Of a DNA stretch of 51,815 nucleotides, positions 8,284 through 15,970 are shown piece after piece. Source of the stretch: an uncultured Clostridia bacterium (lineage in GTDB: Bacteria; Bacillota; Clostridia; Oscillospirales; Ruminococcaceae); NCBI GenBank assembly GCA_944386805.1, contig CALXCO010000016.1, forward strand, positions 1-51,815. Reading direction: 5' to 3'. A program made the translations under genes and the position numbers. Under the pieces are notes generated by a model. That model searched no databases. It was not told where the DNA came from and worked only from the letters and a program-made list of their open reading frames with translations. Numbering within the stretch: position 1 is the first letter of the stretch; each line of letters starts with the position of its first letter.

Positions 8284-8625
8284 ATGACCGATAATGAAAT
8301 GATCATCTGGATTCAAAACCGGGTACGCTCTTTAATGGAAGAAAAAGGCGTTAAAAGTGAATACCGGCTATACAAAGACGCTGGTATGGCGCAGTCGACC
8401 ATCTCTTCCCTGCTGCATTCCAATACGCTGCCCACCCTGTTGACGCTACAAACCCTTTGCAATTACTTTGGAATTACGTTATCCCAGTTTTTCTTTGACG
8501 AAACCAGCGAGCAACTCCGGCCTGTTACCGAAACCCAATGGAAAATCTTTCGCCATTTCCTTTATCTGACCAATGAACAACAGCAGGCGCTGCTTACCTT
8601 GATTGATAGCTTTAATAATAACTAA
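8284..8625 (+). CDS. XRE-family helix-turn-helix regulator
   Basis: A 113-residue protein whose N-terminal ~70 residues form a Cro/C1-type domain (IQNRVRSLMEEKGVKSEYRLYKDAGMAQSTISSLLHSNTLPTLLTLQTLCNYFGITLSQFF). The C-terminal ~40 residues are helical and unassigned. TGGAG lies seven bases before the ATG. This type, with a C-terminal helix ending LTNEQQQALLTLID, is common in Clostridia as a free-standing regulator. A bidirectional terminator follows directly. Confidence 0.85.
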   Translation: MTDNEMIIWIQNRVRSLMEEKGVKSEYRLYKDAGMAQSTISSLLHSNTLPTLLTLQTLCNYFGITLSQFFFDETSEQLRPVTETQWKIFRHFLYLTNEQQQALLTLIDSFNNN

Positions 8626-8673
8626 AAAGCACAACCCTTTTACGGTTTCGAACTGTAAAAGGGTTGTGCTTTT
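8625..8673. terminator. Bidirectional terminator between the XRE gene and the aldo/keto reductase
   Basis: A 19-base inverted repeat, AAAAGCACAACCCTTTTAC and its complement, separated by a short loop that itself contains GTT/AAC. It has A-runs on the left and T-runs on the right, so it can stop transcription from both convergent genes. Confidence 0.9.
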
Positions 8674-8689
8674 ATAAAATCAGTTTAGG

Positions 8690-9811
8690 TTATTTGCCAA
8701 AATACGCCGCAACCTCTTTGAGGTACTCAATAATCGGCAGATGCTGCGGACATACGCCTTCACACTGTCCACAGGCAATGCAGTCGCTTGCTTTGCCAAA
8801 GACATGGGTCAGACGGTCATAGTATTCACCCTGAGGCGTCCAGCCTTTTTCCTTGACTTCCTGCTTATCCGCATTGTACAGCGAGAAGTATTTGGGGATT
8901 GCGATATGCATCGGGCACCCATCGGTGCAGTAAGAACAGCCGGTGCAGGGAATCGCAATATTGGCATTGATCAGTTCGACCGCCTGCTGAACCAGTCCGC
9001 GTTCCTCTTCCGTCAGCGGCTTGAGGTCCTGCATATACGAAGTATTGTCCTCTACCTGTTCCATGCTGCTCATGCCCGACAGGACCAGCTTGACACCCGG
9101 CAGGCTTGCAGCAAAACGAATCGCCCAGGAAGGAATCGACATTTCCGGCGCTGCATTCTTGAACAGCTTTTCGACCGATTCAGGTACTTTAGCCAGTGTG
9201 CCGCCCTTGACCGGTTCCATAACGATAACCGGTTTGCCGTGTTTTACTGCGACTTCGTAGCACTTGCGGGACTGAACGCCGACGCTGTCCCAGTCAAGGT
9301 AGTTAATCTGCAACTGTACGAACTCGAACTCAGGATGTTCGGTCAGCACCTGGTCCAGCAGTTCCGCATTATCATGATAAGAAAAGCCGATATGTTTGAC
9401 CAGTCCCTGCTTCTTTTTCTCCATCAGCCAGTTGAAGCAGTCCAGTTCGGTATAAATCTTATAGTGGTCATAGCCAATGTCGTGCAGCAGGTAATAATCG
9501 AAATATTCGACGCCGGTCTTGGACAACTGCTCATTAAAAATACGGTCACGGTCCTCTTTGCTCTTGAGGAAGCCGGCGTGCAGTTTGGTCGCAAGGGTAA
9601 AGCTGTCACGGGGATGACGGCTGACCAGTGCTTCTTTTGCCGCGTTTTCACTCTGGAAGCCGCAGTACATCCAGGCGGTGTCAAAATAGGTGAATCCTCT
9701 CTCCAAAAAGAGATCGACCATCTTTTTTACCTGTTCAATATCAATTTTGGACGGGTCATTCGGGTCGAGAGAGGGCAGACGCATCAAACCAAATCCAAGC
9801 TTTTTCTCCAT
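8690..9811 (-). CDS. Aldo/keto reductase with C-terminal 4Fe-4S domain
   Basis: This 373-residue protein has an N-terminal TIM-barrel aldo/keto reductase domain (residues ~1-265: [10 protein letters not shown], the catalytic FDTAWMYCG tyrosine region, KLHAGF lysine, YYLLHDIG) and a C-terminal ferredoxin-like domain with two cysteine clusters, [12 protein letters not shown] and [12 protein letters not shown]. Such fusions are common in Clostridia. They are thought to couple NAD(P)H-linked carbonyl reduction to an Fe-S electron path, but the substrate is rarely known. It stands alone with its own promoter and a shared terminator. Confidence 0.88.
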   Translation of the reverse strand: MEKKLGFGLMRLPSLDPNDPSKIDIEQVKKMVDLFLERGFTYFDTAWMYCGFQSENAAKEALVSRHPRDSFTLATKLHAGFLKSKEDRDRIFNEQLSKTGVEYFDYYLLHDIGYDHYKIYTELDCFNWLMEKKKQGLVKHIGFSYHDNAELLDQVLTEHPEFEFVQLQINYLDWDSVGVQSRKCYEVAVKHGKPVIVMEPVKGGTLAKVPESVEKLFKNAAPEMSIPSWAIRFAASLPGVKLVLSGMSSMEQVEDNTSYMQDLKPLTEEERGLVQQAVELINANIAIPCTGCSYCTDGCPMHIAIPKYFSLYNADKQEVKEKGWTPQGEYYDRLTHVFGKASDCIACGQCEGVCPQHLPIIEYLKEVAAYFGK

Positions 9812-9880
9812 CTGTTACCATTCCTTTCTTCCAGACAGCGTTGCCAGCCACAAAACCGGAAGTATCTGTCAATGTAAAGT

Positions 9881-9909
9881 ATTATAACATCCTGACCCGC
9901 AAAATGCAA
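9881..9909 (-). promoter_or_regulatory. Promoter of the aldo/keto reductase gene
   Basis: On the minus strand: -35 TTGCAT (9904-9909), 17-base spacer, -10 TATAAT (9881-9886), about 70 bases before the start codon. Confidence 0.65.
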
Positions 9910-9953
9910 ATACCTGTTTTCTATGCTGTTCGATACCTTTGACCAATAATAGC

Positions 9954-10796
9954 TTACGCTTTACGGTACAGCAAAATTTCAAACGAGGTTTCGGTTGTCA
10001 GCTGTTCCAGCGCAGCAGCGCGCTGTTGTCCCTCTGTCGACGTTTTATAATAGTAGGGTGTCATCATGAACAGGCTCATAATCTCATCGCCATGCAGCGT
10101 GATTGTATCATCGACCGGTACACTCCGCAGGAATGTCATTCCTTCAATTGGATAATCCTGCACTTCGTTCAGATAAGGCTGGTCATAAACTGCCTGTTTC
10201 AATCCGTACAGATGGCGAGCACCCGGAATGACCATTGCAAACAGTCCATCCTTTTTCAGCACCCGCAGAAACTCTTCCCGGCAAAACGGCGCAAACAATG
10301 TCATCACCACATCGCAGCTTTCGTCCTCTACCGGCATATGAAAGATACTTGCAGCGCCGATATGAACCGGTTCCTCCGGCCGAAAACGTTTGGCCGCCTT
10401 TTCTGCTGCAAATTTGGAGATATCCAGTCCCAACAGCTGTACCGATATTCCGGCCTGTACCAGCGCGTCATACGCCAGCCGGGTATAATACCCTTCCCCA
10501 CATCCTGCGTCCAGCAGCGTTAAATTACCTTTTCCCGTCAATTCCCGGACAAGCTCCCGGCAGAGTGCATCTGCCATCGGACGGTAAAATCCTTTTTCAA
10601 GGAACTCCCGTCTTGCGTTGACCATCTGGCGGTTATCGCCGGGAAGTTTGGCATGCTTTCCGTCCGGCAGCAGAAGATTGACATAGCCACTGCGGGCACG
10701 GTCGAAGCTATGCCCTGACGGACAGCGGAAGCTGTTTCCGTCCAACGTCAGCTTCTGTCCACAGACTGGACAATTAAAAGAAAAAAGATGTTCCAT
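9954..10796 (-). CDS. rlmA: 23S rRNA (guanine-N1)-methyltransferase, RlmA family
   Basis: This 280-residue protein has an N-terminal zinc ribbon (CPVCG near residue 10 and CPSGH near residue 26, with the HSFDRARSGYVNLL motif) and a Rossmann SAM-binding domain (LLDAGCGEGYYT). This is the RlmA/RrmA/TlrB architecture, which methylates G745 (Gram-negative) or G748 (Gram-positive) in hairpin 35 of 23S rRNA, in the exit tunnel. G748 methylation can contribute to resistance to tylosin-type macrolides. It is followed on the same strand after the phosphoesterase gene (21-base gap). Confidence 0.85.
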   Translation of the reverse strand: MEHLFSFNCPVCGQKLTLDGNSFRCPSGHSFDRARSGYVNLLLPDGKHAKLPGDNRQMVNARREFLEKGFYRPMADALCRELVRELTGKGNLTLLDAGCGEGYYTRLAYDALVQAGISVQLLGLDISKFAAEKAAKRFRPEEPVHIGAASIFHMPVEDESCDVVMTLFAPFCREEFLRVLKKDGLFAMVIPGARHLYGLKQAVYDQPYLNEVQDYPIEGMTFLRSVPVDDTITLHGDEIMSLFMMTPYYYKTSTEGQQRAAALEQLTTETSFEILLYRKA

Positions 10797-10817
10797 TCGA
10801 TTCCCTTCCCTGCAAAA

Positions 10818-11306
10818 TCACTTGAGCTTGACCACGTAAGGAAGCAGCCCATTCTCGGTGATATCAATAATCCCATAGCTTGCCTTCCCATCACGAGGAC
10901 TGGACGGGCTTCCCGGATTCATTACATACAATCCGTCCTTATACCGGCAGTAAGAAACATGTGTATGGCCAAACAATGCAACATTACATTTTGCTTCCCT
11001 CGCTGCATTTTCAAGGTACTCGGTTCCTGCTCCCACGAACATCGTATGCCCATGACAGAACAGAATCCGGGCACACCCCATCTCGACAATATCGACCGGC
11101 TTGCTTTTGGAGCCGAAATCGCAGTTGCCACGCACATTCCGGATGGGAAGCGACGGATACAAAGCACGAAGCTGGCGGACATCCTCTTCCAGATCTCCCA
11201 GATGCAGAAAAAGGTCGGTATCCTGCTGATGGCGTTCGACAATCTTACGCAGGGTAAAAAAATCCTTATGGGTATCCGAAATCACGACAATCCGACGGGT
11301 ATCCAT
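10818..11306 (-). CDS. Metallophosphoesterase, YfcE/MJ0936 family
   Basis: The start at the ATG at 11306 (MDTRRIVVISDTHKD) has AAAGGAAG eight bases upstream; a GTG nine bases earlier lies inside that site. The 162-residue protein carries the full set of calcineurin-like metal ligands: SDTH, HLGD, RGNCD, CHGH and GHTH. Members of this family hydrolyse phosphodiesters with two metal ions, but the physiological substrate is unknown. It is the first gene of a likely two-gene unit with rlmA. Confidence 0.88.
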   Translation of the reverse strand: MDTRRIVVISDTHKDFFTLRKIVERHQQDTDLFLHLGDLEEDVRQLRALYPSLPIRNVRGNCDFGSKSKPVDIVEMGCARILFCHGHTMFVGAGTEYLENAAREAKCNVALFGHTHVSYCRYKDGLYVMNPGSPSSPRDGKASYGIIDITENGLLPYVVKLK

Positions 11307-11470
11307 AACGGGCACTTCCTTTCATTCCCGCGACCTTCCGGAAGATGGAACCGGATTGCCGGTCGGGCATATTATGGGTATAGACAGAATAAGTATAAAC
11401 CATCATGCCCTGTTCGTCAACAATTCCATAGCCTGTGACCAGGGCAGCAAGACCGAAAGGAAGGGTTCCC

Positions 11471-11782
11471 ATGAGCTTTGAACTGCAAAAAGGACAGGAA
11501 AATCATGCACTGTCTGACACGCCGCCTTTGGGGGAGATGGACCGGATGCTGATCAAAATGCTGGCAGCGCGTGCCGGTGTTGACCCCAAAAAGCTGGAAG
11601 CAGATTATCGGCGGGGTGATCTATCAGCCCTGCTCTCCTCCCTCCCCAGCGACAGTCGGAATAAAGTCAGCGAAATCCTCTCCGACCCTGCCAAGGCCGC
11701 AGCTGCCAAAAAAGCGGCAGAAAAAGCAGTCCAGTCGGATGCAATCCGGAGAATCATGAACAACAAACAAAACGGCAGATAA
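11471..11782 (+). CDS. Unrecognised small protein (103 residues)
   Basis: The ATG at 11471 has AAGGAAGGG upstream and gives MSFELQKGQENHALSDTPPL...; the frame is open further upstream without a better start. The protein looks soluble and helical, with an Ala/Lys-rich region (DPAKAAAAKKAAEKAV) near the C-terminus. It heads a run of three small genes on the plus strand. I do not recognise a family. The helical repeat-like composition suggests a structural or binding role, but that is a guess. Confidence 0.7.
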   Translation: MSFELQKGQENHALSDTPPLGEMDRMLIKMLAARAGVDPKKLEADYRRGDLSALLSSLPSDSRNKVSEILSDPAKAAAAKKAAEKAVQSDAIRRIMNNKQNGR

Positions 11783-11836
11783 TTTTCCTGTCGCCAAGGC
11801 TTTTCAGCGCCCCAATCCACAGAAAGGAGGAAGAAT

Positions 11837-12361
11837 ATGCCGGGAACAGACAACTTTGACCTGTCCAGCCTTGCCTCTATCCTGCAAAACGAAGACACTC
11901 TGCGTTCTCTCCGGCAGATGGCCGGTGCAATGGGCATGGAAAATCAGCTGGAAGGTGCACTGCAAAACCTGTCGCAGTCGCAGGCGGCCTCCGGTAATTC
12001 AAATTCGGCGCCGCCTGCCCATCCTCAGCCGGACCATCGGCAGGAAAACCACTACCAGCCGAACCACCAGAATGTTTCCCAATCTCAGTCTCAACCCGAC
12101 AATGCTGCCGGCATGAACCTGAACAGTCTGTTATCCAACCCAGCGCTGCTGCGCACCCTTTCCAGCGTCATGCAGGCGATGAACCAGCAAGGTCCGGAAT
12201 ATCACTTCCTCAAAAGCCTGAAGCCGCTCCTTCGTCCGGAAAAGGCACCCCGTGTCGACCAGGCTATGCAGATTATGCAGATGGTCAAAGCGCTGGAATC
12301 GGTCGAAGGGGGCGGGCTGTCCGGCCTTGCAGGGCTGCTGGGATCGAGCGGCTCCCACTGA
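11837..12361 (+). CDS. Unrecognised protein with a Gln/Asn/His/Pro-rich linker (174 residues)
   Basis: AAAGGAGG precedes the ATG. The N-terminal ~45 residues are helical (LSSLASILQNEDTLRSLRQMAGAMGM). Residues ~50-95 are a low-complexity stretch rich in Gln, Asn, His, Pro and Ser. The C-terminal ~75 residues are again helical (LLSNPALLRTLSSVMQAMNQQ, VDQAMQIMQMVKALESVEGG) and end in a Gly-rich tail. The pattern of two amphipathic Met/Leu-rich domains joined by a disordered linker suggests oligomerisation. No known family was recognised. Confidence 0.72.
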   Translation: MPGTDNFDLSSLASILQNEDTLRSLRQMAGAMGMENQLEGALQNLSQSQAASGNSNSAPPAHPQPDHRQENHYQPNHQNVSQSQSQPDNAAGMNLNSLLSNPALLRTLSSVMQAMNQQGPEYHFLKSLKPLLRPEKAPRVDQAMQIMQMVKALESVEGGGLSGLAGLLGSSGSH

Positions 12362-12391
12362 AAATCGCACAGCTGAAAGGATGAACCATCA

Positions 12392-12796
12392 ATGGCCTAT
12401 CGAGAATACAGTCCCGAAGAACTCCGGCAGATGCAGCTGGAAGCAGCCCAGCGGGTGCGTGAGATGCAAAGACAGGCACGGGCACGTCTGGAGGGTTCGC
12501 AGCAATCCTTTTCCAACCAGACGGTTTCCCAGCCCACCCGTCATGACCGGCCAGACACCCATCAGCCAGAATACCACCCGTCCACCCCAACTCAACCGGA
12601 GCCATCGCGGCAGCAAACACCCCATCACACCAACCGCCAGGGGATGCCGTCAACCGATCTGTTCGGATTATCCGGGCTGATGGGGATGGATGGGGACAGG
12701 CTGACGCTGCTGTTGCTGATGCTGCTGCTCTCATCCCAGGAACAGTGTTCGCCTGGACTGATGGCAGCCCTGTTCTGGCTGATGGCGGATTCGTGA
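12392..12796 (+). CDS. Unrecognised small protein with a hydrophobic C-terminus (134 residues)
   Basis: The N-terminus (MAYREYSPEELRQMQLEAAQRVREMQRQARARLEG) is a charged helix. A Pro/His/Gln/Thr-rich disordered middle follows, and the C-terminal ~35 residues are strongly hydrophobic (LTLLLLMLLLSS, LMAALFWLMADS). It follows the 11837 gene after 30 bases and shares its low-complexity linker style, so the three small genes are probably one operon. The C-terminus could be a membrane hairpin or a packing helix pair. Function unknown. Confidence 0.7.
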   Translation: MAYREYSPEELRQMQLEAAQRVREMQRQARARLEGSQQSFSNQTVSQPTRHDRPDTHQPEYHPSTPTQPEPSRQQTPHHTNRQGMPSTDLFGLSGLMGMDGDRLTLLLLMLLLSSQEQCSPGLMAALFWLMADS

Positions 12797-12842
12797 ATCC
12801 AAAAGATTCGCAGAAAGTTCACCGAAAACTGCATTTCGGCGA

Positions 12843-12871
12843 TTGAACCGGCTGGAAAATTGTGTTATAAT
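12843..12871 (+). promoter_or_regulatory. Promoter of the fucO-like gene
   Basis: -35 TTGAAC (12843-12848), 17-base spacer, -10 TATAAT (12866-12871), about 60 bases before the ATG. A GGAGG site lies close to the start codon. Confidence 0.75.
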
Positions 12872-12932
12872 ATCAGTACAGATTTAGCCCCACACTGGAT
12901 CTGACTTTTGTTAATAATGGAGGAATATCCAC

Positions 12933-14081
12933 ATGGCAAACAGAATGATCTTAAACGAAACTTCTTATTTCGGCGCGGGCTCCATCTCGGCAGTTGTCGA
13001 CGAAGCGAAATCCAGAGCATTTAAAAAGATTCTGGTTGTTACCGACCCCTCTCTGGTCAAGTTTGGTGTATCCACCAAGGTAACCGCTCTGCTGGACGAA
13101 GCCGGGATCCCTTACGACATGTATACCGACATCAAGGCGAACCCCACAATCGCTAATATCCAGAACGGTGTTGCCAAATTTAAAGAATCCGGTGCTGATG
13201 CGATCGTTGCAATCGGCGGCGGTTCTTCGATGGATACCGCTAAAGGCATCGCTATTATTATCGCAAACCCTGAATATGCGGATGTTGTATCACTGGAAGG
13301 CGCTGTTGCGACCAAGAATAAATGCGTACCGATCATCGCTGTCCCCACAACAGCTGGTACCGCTGCTGAGGTCACCATCAACTATGTTGTCACCGACGTC
13401 GAGAAAAAACGTAAATTTGTCTGCGTAGACCCGCATGACATCCCTGTTGTCGCCATCATCGATGCTGATATGATGAGCTCGATGCCCAAGGGCCTGACTG
13501 CTTCCACCGGTATGGACGCACTGACCCATGCAATCGAAGGCTACATCACCAAAGGTGCCTGGGAAATGACCGACATGCTGCACCTGAAAGCCATCGAGAT
13601 TATCTCCAAATCTCTGCGCGGTGCCTGCGAAGGCACGCCGGAAGGCCGTGAAGGCATGGCACTCGGCCAGTACATCGCCGGCATGGGCTTCTCCAACGTC
13701 GGTCTGGGCATTGTCCACTCGATGGCACACGCACTGGGTGCTGTTTATGATACCCCCCACGGTGTTGCAAACGCAATCCTGCTGCCGACCGTCATGAAGT
13801 ACAACGCACCCGCTACCGGTGAAAAATACCGCGAGATTGCCCGTGCAATGGGCGTCAAGGGCGTTGACGAGATGACCCAGGAAGAATACCGCGCTGCTGC
13901 TTGTGACGCCGTTGCACAGCTGTCCAAGGATGTCGGCATCCCGCAGGATCTGAAGGGCATTGTCAAAGAGGAAGATATCGACTTCCTGGCGCAGTCCGCA
14001 ATGGACGATGCTTGCCGTCCCGGCAACCCGCTCGATCCTACCAAAGAGGACATTATCGCGCTGTACAAGTCTCTGCTGTAA
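12933..14081 (+). CDS. fucO: Iron-containing alcohol dehydrogenase, lactaldehyde reductase (FucO) type
   Basis: At 382 residues this matches E. coli FucO in length and closely in sequence, starting MANRMILNET. FucO reduces L-lactaldehyde to 1,2-propanediol with NADH at the end of anaerobic fucose or rhamnose breakdown. The nucleotide-binding AIGGGSSMDTAKG motif (~93-105) and the iron ligands Asp195, His199, His262 and His276 are present. No fucose, rhamnose or microcompartment gene is nearby. It has its own promoter and terminator, so it may be a general fermentative alcohol dehydrogenase of this type. Confidence 0.88.
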   Translation: MANRMILNETSYFGAGSISAVVDEAKSRAFKKILVVTDPSLVKFGVSTKVTALLDEAGIPYDMYTDIKANPTIANIQNGVAKFKESGADAIVAIGGGSSMDTAKGIAIIIANPEYADVVSLEGAVATKNKCVPIIAVPTTAGTAAEVTINYVVTDVEKKRKFVCVDPHDIPVVAIIDADMMSSMPKGLTASTGMDALTHAIEGYITKGAWEMTDMLHLKAIEIISKSLRGACEGTPEGREGMALGQYIAGMGFSNVGLGIVHSMAHALGAVYDTPHGVANAILLPTVMKYNAPATGEKYREIARAMGVKGVDEMTQEEYRAAACDAVAQLSKDVGIPQDLKGIVKEEDIDFLAQSAMDDACRPGNPLDPTKEDIIALYKSLL

Positions 14082-14117
14082 GGAATAGCACTTTATAAAA
14101 AGTTTTAATAAGTTTGC

Positions 14118-14150
14118 AAAAGGCCGCCGGTCAGAAACCGGCGGCCTTTT
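14118..14150 (+). terminator. Terminator of the fucO-like gene
   Basis: A perfect hairpin with arms AAAAGGCCGCCGGT and its complement around a five-base loop, ending in TTTT. It lies 36 bases after the stop codon. Confidence 0.9.
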
Positions 14151-14165
14151 GGCAGACAGCACACA

Positions 14166-14198
14166 AAAAGCGCAGGAAAACAAACTCCCTGCGCTTTT
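14166..14198 (-). terminator. Terminator of the HtrA gene
   Basis: Perfect arms AAAAGCGCAGG and CCTGCGCTTTT around an eleven-base loop, ten bases beyond the htrA stop. With the preceding hairpin it isolates the two convergent genes. A/T runs on both sides let it work in either direction. Confidence 0.85.
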
Positions 14199-14208
14199 AT
14201 CATGCAAA

Positions 14209-15810
14209 TCAGGTGAACGACTGACTGCCGCTCGCTGTTGTGGGGACACCTTCGGTTGTTCCCGGTTCAGAGGAATAACTGCTGGTATCGCTGTTGCCGG
14301 TATCTTCACCCAGTACAACCTCTACCGAATAGCTCGCCTGACTGTCAGAAGAACCACGGACAAAGGTGATGAGGAGTGTATCTCCCGGTTTCTTTCCGTC
14401 AAGGATACTCTTGATATCCTCTTTGGAAGTGACCGACTGGCCATCCATTGTGGTGATGATATCGCCTGCCCGGAGGCCTTTGGCGTAAACATCCATCGTC
14501 ACGTCGACGCTGTATACCAGCAGTCCCGGCGTATACCCGGACATCGCACCTACGACTTCACTGATCGGATAATAGGTGATGCCCAGCTTGACACGGCCGG
14601 TTACATAACCATACTGAATCAGGTCCTCGACAACCGGCAGGGCGTCATTGATTGGGATTGCAAACCCGATGCCGTCATACGACGAAGAGGACAGCCGGCT
14701 GGAATTGATACCGATAACCTGTCCATATTCATTAATCAGCGGACCGCCGGAATTGCCGGGGTTGATGGCGGCATCCGTCTGGATAACCTCCATGCTGATG
14801 GATTCACCGCTTTCCAGTGTGACGGAAATTGTGCGGTCCAGACCGGAAACAATTCCCTGAGTCGTAGAACCAGCCAGATTCAATCCGGCAGGGTTGCCAA
14901 TTGCGACAACCGGTTCCCCGACTTTCAGCTGGTCAGAGTCTCCCAGTTCCGCACCGGTCAAATTCTCTGCGTCAATTTTGATCACTGCAAGGTCGGTCGA
15001 AACATCGCTGCCAATCAGCTGAGCGGCATATTCTTCATTGTTGTCCAGCACAACCACCAGATTGGCAGCACCGCTGATAACATGCGCATTGGTCAGAATA
15101 TAGCCATCGCTGGAAAGGATAATCCCACTTCCAGAAGAATCGGCGGTCAGCGAGTTTTCTGCGGTATAGTTCAGAATGCCTACCACCGACGGACGCACCT
15201 TTTCATGCACCTGTGTCGTCGTCAGTTTGCCGTCGCTGCTGATATAGGTATCCTCCTCAGCATGCGAGGTAATATTCAGTTCCGGCACCTCGATTTCGTC
15301 CTCATCCGGGCGCTCCATCGAAGAACTTTCCGGAATCTCGGAAGAAGTTTCGGTGGTCACAGAAACCTCAGATTGCAGCGGAGAACTCCTCATCGAGACG
15401 ATAATGCCCAGCAGTACCGCCGTCGTGACTACAAGCAGCACGATCACAATAATGGCAAAAACCTTAATGCCATTTTTTCCACGGGCGCTGCTGCCATCGG
15501 GATTATAGGAAATACGGTTATAATCTTCATAACTGTAACGATATTCCCCGTTCTCATTCATTCCATACTCCGGAGGCCGGTTCTGCGGATTCCCATTATA
15601 GAATGGTTCTCCGTCCTGTCTGCCAAAGCTGCGGGAATTTCCCTGTGCATCATACGAGCCGGTATAACCGGTTGATGTGTTGTTCTGTTCTGACGATTGT
15701 TTATTCCAGTCTTCCACCCGACCGCTGTGATAGGTACAGCCGTTTTCATCCACCTGATGGTGGGAGTCCTCATGATCTGTATGAGGCGTCCAACCCTCGT
15801 GTTCTGCCAT
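14209..15810 (-). CDS. htrA: HtrA/DegP-type membrane-anchored serine protease
   Basis: This 533-residue protein has a hydrophilic, Asn/Tyr-rich cytoplasmic N-terminus (1-114), one membrane helix (~115-139), a Ser/Glu-rich stalk, a trypsin-like domain (~195-400) and one PDZ domain (~410-495). The catalytic triad is His243 (TNAHV), Asp273 (TDLAVI) and Ser354 (GNSGGPL). It degrades or refolds misfolded exported proteins. The N-terminal extension before the anchor is a Firmicute trait. GGAGGG lies ten bases before the ATG. The two-component genes next to it on the same strand may respond to envelope stress, but co-regulation is only inferred. Confidence 0.92.
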   Translation of the reverse strand: MAEHEGWTPHTDHEDSHHQVDENGCTYHSGRVEDWNKQSSEQNNTSTGYTGSYDAQGNSRSFGRQDGEPFYNGNPQNRPPEYGMNENGEYRYSYEDYNRISYNPDGSSARGKNGIKVFAIIVIVLLVVTTAVLLGIIVSMRSSPLQSEVSVTTETSSEIPESSSMERPDEDEIEVPELNITSHAEEDTYISSDGKLTTTQVHEKVRPSVVGILNYTAENSLTADSSGSGIILSSDGYILTNAHVISGAANLVVVLDNNEEYAAQLIGSDVSTDLAVIKIDAENLTGAELGDSDQLKVGEPVVAIGNPAGLNLAGSTTQGIVSGLDRTISVTLESGESISMEVIQTDAAINPGNSGGPLINEYGQVIGINSSRLSSSSYDGIGFAIPINDALPVVEDLIQYGYVTGRVKLGITYYPISEVVGAMSGYTPGLLVYSVDVTMDVYAKGLRAGDIITTMDGQSVTSKEDIKSILDGKKPGDTLLITFVRGSSDSQASYSVEVVLGEDTGNSDTSSYSSEPGTTEGVPTTASGSQSFT

Positions 15811-15970
15811 ATAATCACATCCCTCCTGATAGAGCAGTCAATGGATTTTTATCTGATTTTATTTTATCATTCAAAGATGAACTTTTCTGCACAGTCATCT
15901 GAATATTGTACCGAATTTAAAGGAACCACCTGTTTATTTGTTCACAGCACGGCAACAAACCAATTGCCGC

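Noticed and set aside
14149-15675. 508-codon open frame antisense to htrA
   Set aside because: It starts inside the terminators and is rich in Cys/Arg/His runs typical of shadow frames; HtrA with a full catalytic triad is on the other strand.
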